This document shows, piece after piece, positions 1 through 9,233 of a stretch of 64,000 bases of DNA. The notes beneath the pieces were generated by a model. The model searched no databases and was not told where the DNA came from. It saw nothing but the letters and a program-made list of their open reading frames with translations. Source of the DNA: Microbulbifer flavimaris (lineage in GTDB: Bacteria > Pseudomonadota > Gammaproteobacteria > Pseudomonadales > Cellvibrionaceae); assembly GCF_001641755.2 (NCBI RefSeq), contig NZ_LRFG02000001.1, forward strand, positions 496,001 through 560,000. Direction: 5' to 3'. A program made the position numbers and the translations under genes. Numbering within the stretch: the first letter of the stretch is position 1; each line of letters begins with the position of its first letter.

Positions 1-1988
1 CTCAAGGGACGCTGTATGGTGCCGGAAGCCTCGGCGGCACTATTCGCTACATCACCAATGAGCCCAAGCTCGATGAATTCGAATTTACTGCCAATACAGC
101 GGCTTATCAGGTAGATGGTGGTGGCATCAGCAGCGATACCGACTTTGTGGTGAACCTGCCGGTCTCTGATACCTTTGCGGTCCGTGCCTCTGCTGCCTAC
201 CTGGATGAAGCGGGCTACATTGACCGTGCGGCAAATCCGCCGTGGCGCACTGGTGATGATGCCTATCTCAGTGACCCGAACCCAAGTCAGGCTATTTACG
301 AAGACGATAACTGGCAGGAAGTAACCACTGCTAAGATCGCCGCACTCTGGGCGCCGACGGACAACATTGACATCAAGCTGACGCACATGGAGCAGGATCA
401 GCTGGCGCATGGCACTCGTGGCGCGAACCGCTTGCCGCTGTCAGAGGCGGACCCGCGATATGCAGAGGTGGACTTTGGCGATTTTAAGACTCCCTATGCG
501 ATCAACGACCGAACTATTATCTCGCCACACGAAGAGTATGCCGATAAGGATTTCTCTCTTGATGTGCTGGATGTGACCGTTGATCTAGGCTTTGCGACCC
601 TGACTTCCAGCACTTCAAACTTTGAAGACACCAGTCAGGGAGAGGCCGATTATACTAGCCAGGGTTACGCATACTATGGATGGGCTGGTTTTGGGCCGGC
701 CGACACCAACATCACGGCTTACATGACGTTTGACAATTCTTATGAAGGATTTAGTCACGAAACCCGTTTGGTCTCGGCTCCCAATGACAGCTATGAGTGG
801 ATTCTTGGTTTCTACACCACCGAGCAGGAAAGCTCGATTGCGTTCAGGGAAATCATCCCTACCATTGATCAGGAGCTCTCCTGGAAGCGTGTCGCGAGTG
901 TAACGGACGTGGGCTATGAGGAAGATTATCGTGGCACCTATTCTGAGGATGCCGTGTTTGGTGAATTTTCTTACAACGTCACTGAAAAGTTGACGTTGAC
1001 AGCGGGGGCGCGGCTTTTTAGCTACGAAGACAAGCGTCACACCATTCTGCTTGACCATACATTTGCCCTTCCAGACCAGGACCTCAGAACAGAGGGCGGC
1101 GATGACAACAAGAGCTTCTTCAAGCTGAATGCCTCTTATGATCTCAACGAGGATATCCTGGCCTACGCAACCTTATCCCAGGGATTCCGCCGGGGTGGGC
1201 GCAACAGCTTCCGTGATTTCGGTGGTTACGAGGTGGCGGACGACTCCAAGTTCTATGAGCCGGACTCCATTGACAACTTCGAGCTGGGCCTGAAGGGTTA
1301 CTTTTTTGACCAGCAGTTGTACCTCCAGACCAATGTTTACCAGATGGTTTGGAATGATCCGCAGACCTACCGCTCGCAAGCAGTTGAGTTTGGTTTTCCG
1401 ATCAATGGCACCGAAAATGGTCCTGATGCAGAGACCAAGGGTTGGGAATTTTCTTCACGCTACAGGCTGAATGATAATTGGTCCCTGACTTACTCTACTG
1501 CAACCACTGAAGGTCGCTTCACGGATACTCTGACTCACTGTATGTACAAGAACACCGGCGGTGATACCGGTGATGACTACGCTTGTCGGACTTGGGTCGA
1601 AGGGGATCTGCTCGGCGGCTCTCCGAAGTGGAAGCACAACGTGGGTGTGAATTTCAGTGGTGAGCTGGTCGGCTTCCCCGTATGGGCATCCCTGCGAGGC
1701 CGTTATGTCAGTGAGACAAACACCGATCGTGAGGACAGTGTCCTGATTACCGACCCTGTGACTGGTGAAGAGAGCAAATCCACCTGGACTCCATGGGTGC
1801 GTCCCGCCTACACCCTGGTCCACGCTAATGCTGGCATGCAATTCGACAAAGTGGCGGCAGGTCTATGGGTGAGCAACCTGCTGAATGACGATCCCATCGT
1901 TTCAAGCCAGTCCGGTGGCGTGCTCGGTCGTCGGATCTTCAATGCCACGCCGCGTACCATAGGTCTCAATCTCTCCTATGACTTCTAA
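1..1988 (+). CDS. TonB-dependent outer-membrane receptor (5' end missing)
   Basis: The reading frame is already open at base 3 and contains the plug-domain signature LYGAGSLGGTIRYI before the first in-window Met, so the gene begins upstream of the window. The rest is a beta-barrel rich in alternating aromatic and polar strands and ends in SYDF, the usual terminal aromatic of an outer-membrane protein. TonB receptors import ligands across the outer membrane at the expense of proton motive force. It is followed by a strong terminator and then by the murein-degradation genes. Uptake of a murein fragment is therefore a possible role, but this is inference only: the terminator separates it from nagZ, and a siderophore or other ligand is equally possible. 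Confidence 0.9.
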   Translation, partial: QGTLYGAGSLGGTIRYITNEPKLDEFEFTANTAAYQVDGGGISSDTDFVVNLPVSDTFAVRASAAYLDEAGYIDRAANPPWRTGDDAYLSDPNPSQAIYEDDNWQEVTTAKIAALWAPTDNIDIKLTHMEQDQLAHGTRGANRLPLSEADPRYAEVDFGDFKTPYAINDRTIISPHEEYADKDFSLDVLDVTVDLGFATLTSSTSNFEDTSQGEADYTSQGYAYYGWAGFGPADTNITAYMTFDNSYEGFSHETRLVSAPNDSYEWILGFYTTEQESSIAFREIIPTIDQELSWKRVASVTDVGYEEDYRGTYSEDAVFGEFSYNVTEKLTLTAGARLFSYEDKRHTILLDHTFALPDQDLRTEGGDDNKSFFKLNASYDLNEDILAYATLSQGFRRGGRNSFRDFGGYEVADDSKFYEPDSIDNFELGLKGYFFDQQLYLQTNVYQMVWNDPQTYRSQAVEFGFPINGTENGPDAETKGWEFSSRYRLNDNWSLTYSTATTEGRFTDTLTHCMYKNTGGDTGDDYACRTWVEGDLLGGSPKWKHNVGVNFSGELVGFPVWASLRGRYVSETNTDREDSVLITDPVTGEESKSTWTPWVRPAYTLVHANAGMQFDKVAAGLWVSNLLNDDPIVSSQSGGVLGRRIFNATPRTIGLNLSYDF

Positions 1989-2103
1989 ACACGCCTGATA
2001 TCCGTCCGGTGTGAAGTGGGCTCGATCCTTCCTGGGTAGGAGGTTTCTACTCAGGGAGGGTGCCCGGAAGTCTTGGCAGTTGAGCGGAACTCTCCTTGCA
2101 ATG

Positions 2104-2128
2104 GGGCCGGTATGTCCGGCCCTTTTTT
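2104..2128 (+). terminator. Rho-independent terminator after the TonB receptor
   Basis: Perfect 7-bp stem GGGCCGG/CCGGCCC with a 5-nt loop TATGT, followed directly by six T residues. It ends receptor transcription, so the next gene needs its own promoter. Confidence 0.9.
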
Positions 2129-2187
2129 ATATGGCCGGTGACTCACGACAAGTGTGAACCAGGTGCTTGCCCAGCGCTTGTGCGGAC

Positions 2188-2216
2188 TTTACTTCTCCGG
2201 CAGAATAAAATATTCC
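2188..2216 (+). promoter_or_regulatory. Promoter with overlapping GAATA-N3-TATTC operator, nagZ
   Basis: A perfect palindrome GAATA-AAA-TATTC lies at 2203-2215. A plausible sigma-70 promoter overlaps it: TTTACT at 2188, 17 bp, TATTCC at 2211. A second, degraded copy, GAATA-ATG-GATTA, lies at 2232-2244. The same palindrome occurs in other intergenic regions of the island, so it is a candidate site for the RpiR/MurR-type regulators encoded here. Direct binding is inferred, not shown. Confidence 0.6.
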
Positions 2217-2250
2217 TAGTTTTCCAAGAATGAATAATGGATTATCCGCA

Positions 2251-4179
2251 ATGATGCCCACACGTATTCTCCGCTTTGTGCGCCGATCCGCAGCGCTTGT
2301 TTCGACTGCCGCACTGCTGACTTCCCTCAGTGCCTGCGGCACCGATGCAACCGAACAGCGCACCCAGGTCCTGCGGGACAAGATTGCCCAGAAGATCATG
2401 CTGGACCTCCGCTACTTCTGCCCTGACCAGCAACGCAATGAGGAGAACCGGGGCCGCTGTGGGGAGCCGGTGACCGAGCTGCCCGAAACGCTTGGGCAGA
2501 TGATCAGTGACACCGGCATCGGCGGCATTATCCTGTTTGCGGATAACCTGGAATCTACGGAGCAGATCATTGCCCTGAATAGCGACCTGCAGTCTGCCGC
2601 CGCGGGATCCCACCACGGCAGTCCGCTCCTGATCGGTATCGACCAGGAGGGGGGCAGGGTGCACCGCCTGCCGCGGGCTGAGGCCACGGCCTTTGCCGGC
2701 AATATGGCCATCGGCGCCACTTATCCGCTGCACGGTGACCGCTTTGCCGGTGAAACCGCCGCGGCCATGGCGGAGCAACTGCGGGTGCTGGGCTTCAATG
2801 TGAATTTCGCCCCGACCCTCGATGTAAACAGCAACCCGGAAAACCCGGTGATCAACGTGCGCTCCTACTCTGAAAACCCGGAAGTGGTGGCGGAGCTGGG
2901 CGTTGCGGCAATCCGGGCTTTCCAGGAAAAGCAGGTAGCGGCCACGGTCAAGCACTTTCCCGGTCACGGTGATACTTCGGTCGACAGCCACACGGGCCTT
3001 CCGCGGGTAGACCGTTCCATCGAGCAGGCCCGGGCCATGGACCTGCTGCCGTTTACCCGTGCATTCGAGCAGGCTCAGCCGGCACTGACCATGACGGCAC
3101 ATATCCAGTACCCGGCCCTGGATGACACCACTCTGCCGGCGCAAGACGGTGAGGAGATCGTGGTGCCGGCGACGCTGTCGCGCCGCATCCTCACCGACCT
3201 GTTGCGCGGCGAGATGGGCTATGAAGGGGTGATTGTCACAGATTCCCTCGGCATGGCGGGCATCAGTGACTATTTCTCGGTGGAAGATGCGGTGGTGAAA
3301 ACCTTTGCCGCCGGTGCCGATATTGCGCTGATGCCGCTGAAGATCCGCTTCCCCGGGGATATTGCACAGCTTGATGAAATTATTGATCGGGCGGTGCAGG
3401 CGGTGCAGCACGGGGAGCTGTCAGAAGCGGAAATTGACGCTTCTATCGCTCGCATCGATGCCCTGAAGCAGCGCTATATCGATACCAGCTGGATCGCCGC
3501 CAGCGCGGCCGAGAAGCTAGAAGCAGCAGCTGCCGTGCTTGCCGAACCCAAACACGCGCAACTGGCGGAAGAGCTTGCCAGCGCTGCTGTCAGCGCCATC
3601 TATCCGCCTGCTGACGGCGTTCTGCCGGTGCTGGATGCCGATGCCAAGCGAATTCAGGTCATCGCCCCGAGTCCTGCCGTGGGAGAGGCTTTCCGGCTGG
3701 CGCTGGCGGGAGTAACGGGAGCCACCGTCGAAGTGCTTGAGACCCACACCGCGCTGGATAAGCTGCAGGAGGCGACCGGGGATGTCCTGATTGTCGCCAG
3801 CATCGTGCCCGGTGAAAGTGCCGTGGAACTGGGGGGCATGGAGGACCTGGGTAGACTGCGGCGCCCGCCGCTGCCTCTGGACGAACTCTACGGCGTCTAC
3901 GAGCGCAGTCTTGCGGTTGCCCGCGAGCGAGGCCAGAAGACTGTATTCGTGAGCATGCGTTCGCCCTATGAGGCGGCCCAGTTCCAGCGGCTGGCCGACT
4001 TGCATCTGGCCAGCTTCGACTACAAGGCCTACATCGGCGGCGACGATGTTTTCGAGGGTCCCATTTACCGTGCGCTGGCGCTGGCACTGGTCAGCGAAAT
4101 GGTTCCCGCTGGCAGCTTGCCCGTGACAGTGCAACCGGCCGAGGGCACTGCCGTAATTGAGGCAACAAGCGAGGGCTGA
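2251..4179 (+). CDS. nagZ: Beta-N-acetylhexosaminidase NagZ, lipoprotein form (GH3)
   Basis: GH3 glycosidase expected to remove non-reducing-end GlcNAc from murein saccharides or muropeptides. The NagZ signature KHFPGHGDTSVDSH lies near residues 233-246 and supplies the Asp/His pair typical of this family. The N terminus is a basic signal peptide ending in a lipobox (LSAC), so the enzyme is an envelope lipoprotein, unlike the short cytosolic NagZ of E. coli. At over 640 residues it carries an extra C-terminal domain, as in the long Bacillus type. I prefer the ATG at 2251 because the operator region extends to about 2244; an in-frame ATG at 2230 is possible. It opens the murein island. Confidence 0.88.
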   Translation: MMPTRILRFVRRSAALVSTAALLTSLSACGTDATEQRTQVLRDKIAQKIMLDLRYFCPDQQRNEENRGRCGEPVTELPETLGQMISDTGIGGIILFADNLESTEQIIALNSDLQSAAAGSHHGSPLLIGIDQEGGRVHRLPRAEATAFAGNMAIGATYPLHGDRFAGETAAAMAEQLRVLGFNVNFAPTLDVNSNPENPVINVRSYSENPEVVAELGVAAIRAFQEKQVAATVKHFPGHGDTSVDSHTGLPRVDRSIEQARAMDLLPFTRAFEQAQPALTMTAHIQYPALDDTTLPAQDGEEIVVPATLSRRILTDLLRGEMGYEGVIVTDSLGMAGISDYFSVEDAVVKTFAAGADIALMPLKIRFPGDIAQLDEIIDRAVQAVQHGELSEAEIDASIARIDALKQRYIDTSWIAASAAEKLEAAAAVLAEPKHAQLAEELASAAVSAIYPPADGVLPVLDADAKRIQVIAPSPAVGEAFRLALAGVTGATVEVLETHTALDKLQEATGDVLIVASIVPGESAVELGGMEDLGRLRRPPLPLDELYGVYERSLAVARERGQKTVFVSMRSPYEAAQFQRLADLHLASFDYKAYIGGDDVFEGPIYRALALALVSEMVPAGSLPVTVQPAEGTAVIEATSEG

Positions 4180-4191
4180 GTCATTTTGGTA

Positions 4192-4243
4192 GCGCCAATA
4201 TCGGGGAAGGTTGCGATGTTGGCGCGCGCCTATCGGTCGCGCC
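4192..4243 (+). other. Overlapping stem-loops between nagZ and the amidase operon
   Basis: GCGCCAA (4192-4198) can pair with TTGGCGC (4219-4225), and GGCGCG (4221-4226) with CGCGCC (4238-4243), so the two stems are mutually exclusive. There is no T-run, so this is not a clear terminator. Confidence 0.35.
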
Positions 4244-4271
4244 ATTAGTTCGTCACTTAATCCGAACAAGT

Positions 4272-4285
4272 AGTTTGCGCAAACT
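4272..4285. promoter_or_regulatory. Perfect 14-bp palindrome upstream of the amidase/oxoprolinase operon
   Basis: AGTTTGCGCAAACT is a perfect dyad 37 bp before the amidase ATG. It is unlike the GAATA-N3-TATTC element, so this operon may answer to a different regulator, which I cannot identify in the window. Confidence 0.5.
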
Positions 4286-4322
4286 GGACTGAACCTTAAA
4301 AGAAAAAACAGCAGGGTGCCCA

Positions 4323-5795
4323 ATGTCCGAGGATTTGTGTTATCTCGAGGCCTGTGAAGCCATTCAGCTTTTCAGGAAAGGCGAAGTGTCGCCAGTGGAT
4401 ATCCTGCGGGCACAGGCAGAGCGCATCGAGTCCTGCGGGACTGAGATCAACGCTTTTACCGCGCTGCATTTTGAGCGGGCCCTGGAGCAGGCACGTAAGG
4501 CTGAAACTGCCTATTTGAGTGGCACGGCCCGGCCTCTTGAAGGGGTCAACAGTGTCATCAAGGATGAGACTTTCCTCGCCGGGGAAATCACTACCAACGG
4601 CTCCCGCTTGATGCGTGACCATCGCGCCGATGTCACCGACCCGGTACCCGAGCGCTTGATCGGTGGCGGTGCAGTCGTCAGTGGGCGTACGACGACGCCA
4701 GAGTTTTCGGTGGCGGCCTACACCTGGTCTGATTTGTGGGGCGTAACCCGCAACCCCTGGAACCAGGCGGTTACTCCCGGTGGTTCTTCCGGGGGCTCCG
4801 CGGCGGCGGTTGCGGCGGGCTTTTGCACAATCGCCAACGGAACCGACATGGGCGGCTCCGTGCGTATTCCCGCATCAATGTGTGGGCTGGTGGGCCTCAA
4901 GGCCTCATACGGACGTGTGCCGGAAATTCCCCCCTACAATATCGACCCGTATGTGCACCACAGCGTCCTGACACGCAGCGTCCGCGACACACTGCTACTC
5001 TACAACCTGATTGCAGGGCCTCACCCGGTGGACCTGATGTCACAACTGCCGAAGGAAGTCGTGGCTTCGGAGCCCCTGGACCTGCGCGGCATGCGCGTGG
5101 GCCTGTCCCTGGATCTGGGCTTCTACCCCGTGGAAGACGATGTGCGCGAGAACACCCTGCGGTTTACAGAACAGCTGCGGCATCTCGGGGCAGAAGTGGA
5201 TACCGTCTCCCTGGATTGGGACGAGCGCTGTATCCGCACGGCGCAGATTCACCAGGGGGCGCAGATGGGGCATATGCTCCGGCAAAAATTCGACCGGCCG
5301 GAGTACCACGACCAGCTGACGTCCTATGCGCGCCATTACTTTTCCCTCTCCGAACAGGCGACGCCGGAAGAAATTCTCTGGGCTCACAGCTATGCCCAGA
5401 GCATGTGGGAGTCGCTGGAACGGGTTTTCAGGGATTGTGATTTCCTGCTGTGCCCGACGGTGTGTACGACAAAAGTACCCGCGGACTTTGACTACAGTCG
5501 CGATCTGATCAGCGTAAACGGCCAGGCGGTCGATCCGGTCAAGGGCTGGTTCATGACCTATCCCTTCAATACGCTCAGCCGCTGCCCGGTATTGTCATTG
5601 CCCAGTGGTATGGCGTCGAACGGTGTGCCCACAGGCGCACAGCTGGTTGGCAGGCCTTACACCGATGCTGCCGTGCTGCGCGCCGGTCTGGCGCTGGAGC
5701 AGGCGGGCGGGCCATTTATCAACAAAAAGCATTACCCGCAGCTCCATACTGACCAGCAGCTGGCGGAAAAGATTGTGCAGCGAGTGGAAGCATGA
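4323..5795 (+). CDS. Amidase-signature family hydrolase
   Basis: 490-residue amidase-signature (AS) enzyme. The glycine/serine-rich core GGSSGGSAAAVAAG with the following GTDMGGSVRIP supplies the Ser-cisSer part of the Ser-cisSer-Lys triad; the Lys lies in the N-terminal NSVIKDET. There is no signal peptide, so it should be cytosolic. AS enzymes cleave amide bonds in very varied substrates and family membership does not fix the substrate. It is the first gene of the D-glutamate/5-oxoproline operon and overlaps the next gene by 4 bp, so a small amide from murein peptides (for example an amidated D-Glu) is a reasonable guess, but only that. Confidence 0.85.
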   Translation: MSEDLCYLEACEAIQLFRKGEVSPVDILRAQAERIESCGTEINAFTALHFERALEQARKAETAYLSGTARPLEGVNSVIKDETFLAGEITTNGSRLMRDHRADVTDPVPERLIGGGAVVSGRTTTPEFSVAAYTWSDLWGVTRNPWNQAVTPGGSSGGSAAAVAAGFCTIANGTDMGGSVRIPASMCGLVGLKASYGRVPEIPPYNIDPYVHHSVLTRSVRDTLLLYNLIAGPHPVDLMSQLPKEVVASEPLDLRGMRVGLSLDLGFYPVEDDVRENTLRFTEQLRHLGAEVDTVSLDWDERCIRTAQIHQGAQMGHMLRQKFDRPEYHDQLTSYARHYFSLSEQATPEEILWAHSYAQSMWESLERVFRDCDFLLCPTVCTTKVPADFDYSRDLISVNGQAVDPVKGWFMTYPFNTLSRCPVLSLPSGMASNGVPTGAQLVGRPYTDAAVLRAGLALEQAGGPFINKKHYPQLHTDQQLAEKIVQRVEA

Positions 5796-6598
5796 ACCAG
5801 CGCAGTGCCAGCGAAATAAGATCAGCAATCCGGGCCGGGAAGTTTCAGGGGCCGACTTCCGGGCTCGCCCCGGGCCATGTGCAGGTCAATATCGCGATCG
5901 TGCCTGCGTCCGAGGCGGACGATTTTGAGGCTTTTTGTGATGCCAATGCCCGTGCATGTGCGCTGCTCTATCGCTCCCGCCCCGGCGAGTGCCTTCTACC
6001 GGCACTCGGTGCGGATATCGATATTCGCACTGATGTGCCGCGCTACCAGTTGCATTCCCCCGGTGGCGTGATCGAGGAAGTGACAGATATCCGCAAGCAC
6101 TGGCGGGATGATTTTGTGACTTTTGCGCTCGGTTGTTCTTTCTCTTTTGAGGAGGCGCTGATCAGCCACGGACTTGAAGTGCGCAATGTGAGTGACGGCT
6201 GTAATGTGCCGATGTACAGAACCGTACGCCGCTGCCAGTCTGTGGGCCGCTTCGCCGCGCGCCTGGTCGTCAGCATGCGCCCGTTTCCCTCCGAAACCCT
6301 TGATCAGGCTTACAGTGTCTGTGCGCGATATCCACTGGTCCATGGCGCGCCGGTTTTTGCGGGAGATCCGGCGGAGCTGGGCATTGCGAATATCCGTCGG
6401 CCGGATTTCGGCGATGCGGTGCAGATTGGCAGGGGCGAGGAGCCTGCTTTCTGGGCCTGCGGGGTCACGGCCATCGAGGCGGTGCGCAACGCGGGGCTCG
6501 ATTTCTGCATCACCCACAGTCCCGGCCATATGCTGATCACGGACAGACTCAATGAGTCCCTGGCTGGTATCACAGCTCGGGAGCAGCTGGGCTGGTAG
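5792..6598 (+). CDS. DUF1445 / D-glutamate cyclase family protein
   Basis: 268 residues with the conserved blocks of the DUF1445 (YcsI/PSRT, 'putative hydro-lyase') family: GCSFSFEEAL at 114-123, HGAPV at 184-188, FWACGVT at 220-226 and HSPGHM at 242-247. In the mammalian enzyme DGLUCY a DUF1445 domain is fused to DUF4392 and D-glutamate is converted to 5-oxo-D-proline. Here a separate DUF4392 protein is encoded four genes on. It overlaps the amidase by 4 bp and is followed by PxpB after 17 bp. Role inferred: dehydrative cyclisation of D-Glu from murein stem peptides, in the cytosol. Confidence 0.85.
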   Translation: MNQRSASEIRSAIRAGKFQGPTSGLAPGHVQVNIAIVPASEADDFEAFCDANARACALLYRSRPGECLLPALGADIDIRTDVPRYQLHSPGGVIEEVTDIRKHWRDDFVTFALGCSFSFEEALISHGLEVRNVSDGCNVPMYRTVRRCQSVGRFAARLVVSMRPFPSETLDQAYSVCARYPLVHGAPVFAGDPAELGIANIRRPDFGDAVQIGRGEEPAFWACGVTAIEAVRNAGLDFCITHSPGHMLITDRLNESLAGITAREQLGW

Positions 6599-6615
6599 GG
6601 AACAGGGCTGAATCC

Positions 6616-7329
6616 ATGTGGCGTTTACAGGACTCGGGGGACGAGTCAGTCACCATTTATCTTGCGGCGCATCCCAGTGAGCAGGTACTGCAGCGTATCA
6701 GTCAGCTGGTGGTATTGCTGCGGCGGTCGCTCGGCGACTGGCTGACGGATGTGGTGCCTTCCTATTGCAGTGTAACCATCTATTACGATTTGCTGCGATG
6801 TGATGGCCCGACAGTGGCCGCACGCCTGTCGTCGTTGATGGAAACTTTTGAGGCTGAACTTTCCGCTGACACAACAGGTACCGTCGCATCATCCGAGCGG
6901 GAGGTGGAGCTGCCGGTCTATTATGGCCGCGAAGTGGCGCCGGACCTGGAGCGCGTAGCGGATTTTGCGGGCCTGAAAGTCGAGGACGTCATCCGCTTGC
7001 ATGCGGACACAGAGTTTCGGGTTTACGCGCTGGGCTTCCGGCCGGGTTTTGCCTACATGGGTGAAACGCCGGAGCCGTTGCAAGTGCCGCGCCTGGAAAC
7101 CCCCAGGCGGAGTGTCCCCAGGGGCGCCGTCGCCATAGCCGGGCCGCAGGCCGCGGTCTATCCCTGCGTTTCCCCCGGTGGCTGGAACCTGATCGGGCGC
7201 TGCCCGATCGCGCTGTTCGATCGTTCGGAAAACCCGCCGCGTGTCATTTTGCAGGTGGGGGACCGGGTGCGTTTCAAGCCCGTGGATAAGAAGACTTTCC
7301 TGAAACTCGGCGGGGTGATGGATGAGTGA
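6616..7329 (+). CDS. pxpB: 5-oxoprolinase subunit PxpB (KipI-like)
   Basis: 237 residues of the KipI/allophanate-hydrolase-subunit-1 family. Diagnostic motifs are GFRPGFAYMGE near 140-150 and SPGGWNLIGR near 186-195. PxpB pairs with PxpC and works with PxpA in ATP-dependent opening of 5-oxoproline to glutamate. It overlaps pxpC by 8 bp, so the two are probably translationally coupled, and the DUF1445 gene lies directly upstream. Annotation as a kinase A inhibitor would be the older Bacillus-derived name. Confidence 0.9.
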   Translation: MWRLQDSGDESVTIYLAAHPSEQVLQRISQLVVLLRRSLGDWLTDVVPSYCSVTIYYDLLRCDGPTVAARLSSLMETFEAELSADTTGTVASSEREVELPVYYGREVAPDLERVADFAGLKVEDVIRLHADTEFRVYALGFRPGFAYMGETPEPLQVPRLETPRRSVPRGAVAIAGPQAAVYPCVSPGGWNLIGRCPIALFDRSENPPRVILQVGDRVRFKPVDKKTFLKLGGVMDE

Positions 7330-8266
7330 CATTGCCACGGTCGAAAAGGCTGGCCCGATGACGTTGATTCAGGATGTCGGCCGGCACGGGCAGCAGCATC
7401 TCGGTGTCAGTGTCGGTGGGGCCCTCGATCGACACGCCGCCGGTTGGGCCAACCACCTTTTAGGCAACGACCCCGCCGCGGCCGTGCTCGAGATTGTTCT
7501 CGGTCCTTTTGCGCTGCGCTTTGCGAGCGCTACCTGTATCGCCCTGAGTGGCGCGGACTGCGGCTGGCGACTCGATGGCGAACCGTTGCAGCTGTGGTCG
7601 TCGCACCGGGTGCCGGCGGGTGCTCTCCTGCAGGGAGGCATGGCCCGTAGTGGTCTGCGGGGATATCTGGCCGTCGCAGGTGGATTCCAGAGCACTCCGG
7701 TCTGGGGCAGTCGTGCCACGACCGTTGGCGAGGGGCTGGGGGGACTTTGTGGTGAGCCACTGCGGGTCGGCGATCAGTTGCCATATGTGGCGGATGACGA
7801 CGGTTTGCTTCGGCAAACACCGTGTGAATTTCAGCGTGAATATGGCGAGCAGACCGAGCCGCTCAATCTCCGGTTGGTGCCATCGAATCAGTTTGAAAAA
7901 TTCTCCCCATCTGCCCGGCAAAAACTGTTTTCGCAGAGTTACCAGATTGCACCGGATTCCGATCGTATGGGAGTCCGGTTGACGGGGGCTACCCTGGGGC
8001 AGGTGCCGGGCAATCTGGTATCGGAAGCGGTTTGTCCCGGGGCGGTTCAGGTACCCAGTAATGGTCAGCCCATCGTCTTGATGCGGGACTGCCAGACGAT
8101 CGGTGGTTATCCGAAAATTGGCCATGTTTACAGCGTCGATCTGGATTGGCTGGCGCAGGCGCGACCGGGCTCCCGGGTACGCTTTGAGCTTGGTTCACTG
8201 GCTGAGTCGCAGGCGCTGCTCAGGGAGCAACGCCAGTTTTTCCTCGGGGCGCGCCATGCCGACTGA
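7322..8266 (+). CDS. pxpC: 5-oxoprolinase subunit PxpC (KipA-like)
   Basis: 314-residue biotin-dependent-carboxylase-like/KipA domain protein, the normal partner of PxpB. The N-terminal GPMTLIQDVGRHGQ and the later DRMGVRLTG and VPSNGQPIVLM are typical family blocks. It has no signal peptide and should be cytosolic. It overlaps the DUF4392 gene by 11 bp. The overlaps on both sides show a tight operon in which D-glutamate cyclase and oxoprolinase functions are co-translated. Confidence 0.9.
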   Translation: MSDIATVEKAGPMTLIQDVGRHGQQHLGVSVGGALDRHAAGWANHLLGNDPAAAVLEIVLGPFALRFASATCIALSGADCGWRLDGEPLQLWSSHRVPAGALLQGGMARSGLRGYLAVAGGFQSTPVWGSRATTVGEGLGGLCGEPLRVGDQLPYVADDDGLLRQTPCEFQREYGEQTEPLNLRLVPSNQFEKFSPSARQKLFSQSYQIAPDSDRMGVRLTGATLGQVPGNLVSEAVCPGAVQVPSNGQPIVLMRDCQTIGGYPKIGHVYSVDLDWLAQARPGSRVRFELGSLAESQALLREQRQFFLGARHAD

Positions 8267-9233
8267 GTTTTTCCCAAGCGCGTCAACGCTCGTGCCTGCA
8301 CTTGCCGTCGAAATTGAGGAGCGACTGGTTCGCCTGGATCAGCGCGGCATGGAGCGCGTGCGCAAAGAGTGGCGCGCAGGCTATCTCCTTGAGGCCGTGG
8401 ATGCACTGTTACAGGAGCGGGCCCGGGTGTTGATTGTCAGTGGTTTTCCGATTGGCGAGACCTTCGAGACCGATGGTCCCGCAGGGGCGCTGGTACTGGC
8501 CTCGGCACTGCGAGAGCTCGGCTCCGAAGTGGCGCTGGCTGGCCTGCCGGCCTACCTTGCGCAATTGCGCGAGGGAGCGGCGTTACTGGGGTTGGAGAAC
8601 AATTTGCTCTACCAGTCTTCCAGCCTGGAATCAGGTGCGGACGTGAGCGCCCCGCTGCACCGGGCAGTTGAGCAATTCCGTCCCACCCTGCTGGTGTTTG
8701 TGGAAGTACCGGGGTCGGCCTCCGATGGTAATTATTACAACATGCGCCGGCAAAATATCAGCGCGCGGACTTTCGACTGGGAGCCACTGTTGTCTGTTTG
8801 CAACTGCCCGAGCATTGCCTTTGCCGACGGCGGCAATGAGTTGGGGATGGGACGTGTCGGGTCTGCGTTGCGGCAACTGGATATCGAGCCGGCGGTGTCG
8901 GTCACCGATCATCTGGTGATTTCCGACGTGTCCAACTGGGGTGTTTATGGCGCGGTCGCCCTGGCCTCCGCTCGCGTACACCGAGACCTGTTCCCGAGCC
9001 TTCCCCTCGAGACGTTGCTGCAGGCACTGAACCTGTCGGGCATTGTGGATGGCGTCACCGGCAGCACCACGCCCACGGAAGATGGCCTGCCGGCGGCGCG
9101 AGGGCAGAGCCTGATCAGGGAGTTGCGCCAGTTGGCGGCGTCCGCCATCGCGGGTTCGGACTTCCCGGAGCATTCTATACCGGAGCATTCCTCGTCCACT
9201 GTGGCTGAGGGCCTTGCGGAGTCAATTTCATGA
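8256..9233 (+). CDS. DUF4392 protein, D-glutamate cyclase C-terminal-type domain
   Basis: 325 residues starting at ATG 8256; the frame is open further upstream but that part lies inside pxpC. It carries the blocks expected of DUF4392: SGFPIGETFETDGPAGA at about 62-78, DGGNELGMG at 191-199 and SNWG at 226-229. In eukaryotic D-glutamate cyclase this domain is the C-terminal half and DUF1445 the N-terminal half. Finding both as separate proteins either side of pxpBC suggests a split cyclase or a two-step reaction. A distinct activity, such as handling the D/L configuration of 5-oxoproline, cannot be excluded. The stop overlaps the start of alr. Confidence 0.82.
   Translation: MPTEFFPSASTLVPALAVEIEERLVRLDQRGMERVRKEWRAGYLLEAVDALLQERARVLIVSGFPIGETFETDGPAGALVLASALRELGSEVALAGLPAYLAQLREGAALLGLENNLLYQSSSLESGADVSAPLHRAVEQFRPTLLVFVEVPGSASDGNYYNMRRQNISARTFDWEPLLSVCNCPSIAFADGGNELGMGRVGSALRQLDIEPAVSVTDHLVISDVSNWGVYGAVALASARVHRDLFPSLPLETLLQALNLSGIVDGVTGSTTPTEDGLPAARGQSLIRELRQLAASAIAGSDFPEHSIPEHSSSTVAEGLAESIS

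Noticed and set aside
2242-3411. Long antisense open frame (389 codons) opposite nagZ
   Set aside because: It lies wholly inside a GH3 gene with clear motifs, and the translation has no recognisable domain; high GC makes such frames common.
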